DNA of 8,966 nucleotides, taken from the NCBI GenBank assembly GCA_900768625.1, contig CAAGDO010000262.1, positions 1-8,966 on the forward strand, read 5' to 3'. Below, piece by piece: positions 6,161-8,966 of this stretch (its first letter is position 1; the number at the start of each line of letters is the position of its first letter). The translations under genes were made by a program, and so were the position numbers. Source of the stretch: Bacteroidaceae bacterium (GTDB lineage: Bacteria > Bacteroidota > Bacteroidia > Bacteroidales > Bacteroidaceae). The notes beneath the pieces were generated by a model. It searched no databases and had not been told where the DNA came from. It was given only the letters and a program-made list of their open reading frames with translations.

Positions 6161-8110
6161 CTACAGCGTAGGCTCTACTGCTTGGATGGTGCCGTCGGCG
6201 TTGAAGCGCATCTTGTCGATGCATACTTCGCGGTTGTAGCCAGCTGCACCGTCGGACATCTTCACCGCGTTGGGGCGATGGAAACGATGGTAGACGATGC
6301 GCCATTCGTCGGTTCCGGGAAGTTGAATCACGGAATTGTGGCCCGTGCCGTAGATGCCTTTGTCCGACCGTTTGCTCAGGATGCAGTTGTTCTTTGGAAT
6401 ACGGATAGGGCCGAGCGGCGAGGAGGCCATGCCGTAGCATACGCGGTAGTCCTCCGAACGGGTGTCGTTTTCCGACCAAAGGAAATAGTAGGTTCCTTGA
6501 CGGAAGAATACGTAGGTGCCTTCGTTGTAACTGCGGCAAGGGGTGAGCAACTTGACGGAGTCCGCATCAAAGCTGGTCATGTCGTCGTGGAGTTCCACTC
6601 CGGCCATATAGCCGTTGCCCCAATAGAGAAAGTACTTCCCGCTTTGCGGGTCGAAGAATACGTCGGGGTCGATTTCCTGCCCCCAGGTTTGCCCTTTGGG
6701 GTGATGGTTGACGAGGGGCTTGCCTATAGGGTCCTTGAAGGGACCTTCGGGGCGGTCGGCCACAGCTACACCGATTTGTTTGTTGGCGGAATAGTAGTAG
6801 AAGTACTTATAGGTCGTCGTCCGCTTTCGGCCTTTTCCGCTGGTGTAGGGACGTTCGATGATGCAAGGTGCCCAAGCGTAGTCATTCGCCCAACGGATGT
6901 CGGAACGGAGATCGAGAATTTTTCCTTCGTCCTTCCAATGCTGGAGGTCGGAGGAGGAGAAGGTCTTGAAGTAATGGCCGCTCCAACCGTCGAAACCATC
7001 GGAGGTTGGGTAGATATAGTAGCGCTTTGTCTGTTCAGCATACATCACTTCGGGGTCGGCATAGTATCCCTTGATGGCAGGATTGGAGGCATTGTCGAAG
7101 GGGACGTAGTCGCGGTCGACGCCTTCAGTGGTCATTGCCACGGGAGCAATCGTGCCGTCGGAGCGGTGGTGGAGATAGTCGGCACATACCGAACGGCTGT
7201 AGCTCCCTCCGTCGGGCTGGATGGCGCCATTGTGATAGAAGAGTATCCATTGTCCGCGGAAACGGGAGATGGCAGGATGGATGGTGTTGCTGTTGCCCGC
7301 CATTTCGGTGAGCAGTCCCTTATAGGTGTAGGGGCCACAGATGCTGTCGGCCATGGCGTAGGCCAGCTTCTCGGGAAATCCTGTGGCAAAGGAGAGATAG
7401 TATTTCCCATTCCGTTTGTGCACCCATGGGGCTTCGGTGTAGTTGCCTCCAGGGATGTCGATGCGGAGGATGGGGCCTTCGGTTTCCACCATGTTGCGTT
7501 TCAACTTGACGGCATAACATTGGCGGTTACCCCAGAAAAGCCAGGCCTGTCCATCGTCGTCGATGAACACGGCGGGGTCGATACATACCCACGAATGGGT
7601 GGCTCCTGCACAATCGGCATTGGTCAGCAGAGGACGACCGATGGCATCGTGGAAGGGGCCTTCCGGTCGGTCGGCCACGGCCACACCAATGCCCGAACCG
7701 TTGGTGCTGATGTAGAAATAGTATTTTCCGTCGCGCTGGATGCATTGCCCGGCATAGGCGGCTCCGCTACGGTCCCATTTGAAGTCGCTTACGCGGAGAG
7801 GGGTGGGGTGTTCCGTCCAATGGGTGAGGTCGGTGGTGGAGAAGACTTTCCAGTCCTTCAGCTTGTAGTTGGTCTGTCCGCCGGCCTGGTCGTGGCCGGT
7901 GTAAAGCCAAAGGGTGTCGCCTTCGACCATCGTGGCGGGGTCGCAGGTGAAGAGGTGCGTGATGAGAGGATTTCCGTTGGATTGGAAATGGCGAAGGTTA
8001 TCGGCTTCTGCGGGTTGCCCGAAGAGGGAGAGGGGAAAGGCCAAAGGAAACAGGGCGCTAAGCAGACGGGCCTGAAGGGTCAGAAGACGTTTTGCAGTGT
8101 TCTTTTCCAT
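6161..8110 (-). CDS. Tandem two-domain GH43 glycoside hydrolase, exported
   Basis: A 649-residue protein made of a signal peptide (about 1-36; basic MEKNTAKR start, then a Leu/Phe/Pro-rich core) and two GH43 beta-propeller domains, about 45-345 and 346-649. Each has a full catalytic set. Domain 1 has Asp57 (TCDPAT), Asp178 (CIDPAVF) and Glu226 (YTEAPWV). Domain 2 has Asp352 (YADPEV), Asp481 (IDPDVF) and Glu530 (YNEGTYV). IGVAVADRPEGPF occurs in both halves (141-153 and 446-458), which points to internal duplication, but the codons differ and the surrounding sequence has diverged, so the event is old. Likely activities are alpha-L-arabinofuranosidase and/or beta-xylosidase; the two halves may differ in specificity. 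The frame is open to 8191, but that ATG lies in the promoter -7 element and would precede the transcript, so ATG 8110 was chosen; ATG 8170 is less likely. It is the first gene of the operon. Confidence 0.92.
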   Translation of the reverse strand: MEKNTAKRLLTLQARLLSALFPLAFPLSLFGQPAEADNLRHFQSNGNPLITHLFTCDPATMVEGDTLWLYTGHDQAGGQTNYKLKDWKVFSTTDLTHWTEHPTPLRVSDFKWDRSGAAYAGQCIQRDGKYYFYISTNGSGIGVAVADRPEGPFHDAIGRPLLTNADCAGATHSWVCIDPAVFIDDDGQAWLFWGNRQCYAVKLKRNMVETEGPILRIDIPGGNYTEAPWVHKRNGKYYLSFATGFPEKLAYAMADSICGPYTYKGLLTEMAGNSNTIHPAISRFRGQWILFYHNGAIQPDGGSYSRSVCADYLHHRSDGTIAPVAMTTEGVDRDYVPFDNASNPAIKGYYADPEVMYAEQTKRYYIYPTSDGFDGWSGHYFKTFSSSDLQHWKDEGKILDLRSDIRWANDYAWAPCIIERPYTSGKGRKRTTTYKYFYYYSANKQIGVAVADRPEGPFKDPIGKPLVNHHPKGQTWGQEIDPDVFFDPQSGKYFLYWGNGYMAGVELHDDMTSFDADSVKLLTPCRSYNEGTYVFFRQGTYYFLWSENDTRSEDYRVCYGMASSPLGPIRIPKNNCILSKRSDKGIYGTGHNSVIQLPGTDEWRIVYHRFHRPNAVKMSDGAAGYNREVCIDKMRFNADGTIQAVEPTL

Positions 8111-8188
8111 GGGGGAGGAATAGGGATTGGAGACCTTGGGTGGGGAATTTTTATATCGCTGAAGAAGCATCTCTGTCCAACGACTCTG

Positions 8189-8217
8189 CAAAGGTACGCT
8201 TTAACTGGCAGAACAAT
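8189..8217 (-). promoter_or_regulatory. Bacteroidetes-type promoter of the hydrolase operon
   Basis: On the minus strand 8196-8189 reads TACCTTTG, a full match to the Bacteroidetes -7 element TAnnTTTG. A possible -33 element ATTG (8217-8214) lies 17 bases upstream, a little shorter than the usual 19-20 base spacing and a 3-of-4 match to TTTG. Transcription would start near 8182, leaving a leader of about 70 bases before ATG 8110. Confidence 0.65.
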
Positions 8218-8320
8218 GGTCGTTTATTCGGCACGAAAGGGATAATTATTGGTCAAACTGGACTTTTTCTGCCTTTCGAATGAAATATGGACTGTGCAGA
8301 AACGGGGCAAAAGAGGGATA

Positions 8321-8372
8321 AAACTTGCAGAATGGCACAAAAAGTGTGCAAAAACTTGGTCGCGTTGCACAA
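8321..8372 (+). repeat. Duplicated operator-like module upstream of fabI
   Basis: Two copies of AAACTTG, 5-6 bases, then TGGCACAA or TTGCACAA occur at 8321-8340 and 8352-8372, offset by 31-32 bases (about three helical turns). They also build inverted repeats: GCACA/TGTGC (8335-8339/8345-8349) and TGTGCAA/TTGCACA (8345-8351/8365-8371, 13-base gap, perfect). Another TGTGCA lies at 8293-8298. The second copy includes the putative -33 box of the fabI promoter, so a bound protein would be placed to control it. The regulator is unknown. Confidence 0.5.
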
Positions 8373-8386
8373 TCGTCGTACTTTTG
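8355..8386 (+). promoter_or_regulatory. Bacteroidetes-type promoter of fabI
   Basis: TACTTTTG at 8379-8386 fully matches TAnnTTTG. CTTG at 8355-8358 lies 20 bases upstream and matches the -33 TTTG at 3 of 4 positions, with the normal spacing. Transcription should begin near 8391-8394, giving a leader of about 75 bases that ends in the A/T-rich ACACAATATATAT just before the fabI ATG. Confidence 0.75.
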
Positions 8387-8466
8387 CGCATGAAAATCAT
8401 CATGCGACAGGCGCTGGACCAGCTTTTCAGCTTGACGGCCGCCTGATTCACACACACAATATATAT

Positions 8467-8966
8467 ATGACTCACAACTTACTGAAAGGAAAGCGCGGCA
8501 TCATCTTTGGTGCGCTTAACGAGGACTCCATTGCATGGAAGGTGGCCGTGAAGGCTGCAGAAGAAGGAGCACAAATCACATTGAGCAACACGCCTATGGC
8601 CCTCCGTATGGGTACGCTCGACAAACTGGCCGAGCAGATTGGTGCCACCATTATCCCTGCTGATGCCACCAGCGTGGAGGATCTTCAGAAGGTGTTTGAA
8701 GAATCCATGAAGGTGCTGGGTGGCCAGATTGACTTCGTGCTCCACTCAATCGGCATGAGTCCCAATGTGCGCAAGCACCGTACCTATGATGACCTCGACT
8801 ACGGTTACCTCCAGAAGACTCTTGACATCTCTGCCATCTCTTTCCACAAGATGCTTCAGGTGGCTAAGAAGATGGATGCCATCGCTGAATACGGTTCTGT
8901 CGTGGCCTTGACTTACGTGGCTTCGCAGCGTACTTTCTTCGGCTACAACGACATGGCTGACGCCAA
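8467..8966 (+). CDS. fabI: Enoyl-ACP reductase FabI, 5' part (cut by window edge)
   Basis: The visible 166 residues are the N-terminal part of an NADH-dependent enoyl-[acyl-carrier-protein] reductase, which performs the last reduction in each round of type II fatty-acid elongation in the cytoplasm. It belongs to the short-chain dehydrogenase fold. The dinucleotide-binding loop is GIIFGALNEDSIAW (11-24), the FabI form rather than the classical GxxxGxG. VLHSIGMSPN (91-100) and the core QKTLDISAISFHKM (116-129) follow. Tyr150 and Tyr160 keep the 10-residue spacing of the two active-site tyrosines in E. coli FabI, and Tyr160-X6-Lys completes at the window edge, where the Lys codon is cut after AA. 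About 95-100 residues, the C-terminal third including the substrate-binding loop, should lie beyond the edge. ATG 8467 is preceded by A/T-rich sequence with no Shine-Dalgarno. It is a housekeeping gene, functionally unrelated to the divergent operon. Confidence 0.96.
   Translation, partial: MTHNLLKGKRGIIFGALNEDSIAWKVAVKAAEEGAQITLSNTPMALRMGTLDKLAEQIGATIIPADATSVEDLQKVFEESMKVLGGQIDFVLHSIGMSPNVRKHRTYDDLDYGYLQKTLDISAISFHKMLQVAKKMDAIAEYGSVVALTYVASQRTFFGYNDMADA

Larger units (their letters stand above)
8111..8466. other. Divergent control region between hydrolase operon and fabI
   Basis: This 356-base gap separates two divergent genes. It contains a minus-strand promoter near the hydrolase start, a plus-strand promoter near fabI, and between them an A/T-rich stretch with repeated TGTGCA-type half-sites. 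Short open frames on both strands (for example 8224-8475 minus and 8249-8446 plus) cross both promoters and have no recognisable protein features, so I do not call them genes. Confidence 0.75.

Noticed and set aside
6137..8245. 702-codon open frame on the plus strand
   Set aside because: It is antisense to the two-domain GH43 gene over its whole length, shows no recognisable motifs, and arises because TTA, CTA and TCA codons are rare in the real gene. The minus-strand product has two complete catalytic sets and a signal peptide.
8390..8446. 18-codon leader peptide upstream of fabI (MKIIMRQALDQLFSLTAA)
   Set aside because: Its ATG lies at or just before the predicted transcription start, so it would lack a leader, and there is no run of regulatory codons or attenuator stem after it.

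Overview
The window looks like a Bacteroidales chromosome, probably Prevotellaceae or a relative. It is fairly GC-rich, its promoters match the Bacteroidetes form (TAnnTTTG at about -7), its starts lack Shine-Dalgarno sequences, its enoyl-ACP reductase is of the Bacteroidetes FabI type, and it carries a dense set of exported glycoside hydrolases. Genus is an inference; no rRNA or other taxonomic marker is present.

Layout: positions 1-537 hold no credible gene. They contain a DnaA-box-like cluster (one perfect box), three small hairpins, and a 22-bp tandem repeat with a palindromic core. A strong intrinsic terminator (538-578) serves the minus strand. Positions 622-8110 are four minus-strand genes, read from right to left: a tandem two-domain GH43 protein (8110-6161), a GH35 beta-galactosidase with a C-terminal F5/8 type C-like module (6030-3640), a GH51 alpha-L-arabinofuranosidase (3643-1679, ATGA overlap with the previous gene) and a single-domain GH43 (1599-622). 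A promoter at 8189-8217 and the terminator at 538-578 bracket them, so they probably form one complete transcription unit of about 7.6 kb. Positions 8111-8466 are a divergent control region with a second promoter and a duplicated operator-like module. From 8467 to the right edge runs the 5' part of fabI on the plus strand.

The four enzymes all appear to have N-terminal export signals and complete catalytic residues. Together they would remove arabinofuranosyl and beta-galactosyl units from a plant cell-wall polymer such as arabinan or arabinogalactan side chains of pectin, most likely in the periplasm. No SusC/SusD pair, hybrid two-component sensor, ECF sigma factor or transporter lies in the window, so any uptake system and regulator must be encoded elsewhere or lie beyond the left edge.

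I see no phage, IS element, CRISPR array, tRNA or rRNA, and no clear previously undescribed system. The parts least explained by known features are the non-coding repeats at 1-537 and the paired modules upstream of fabI.
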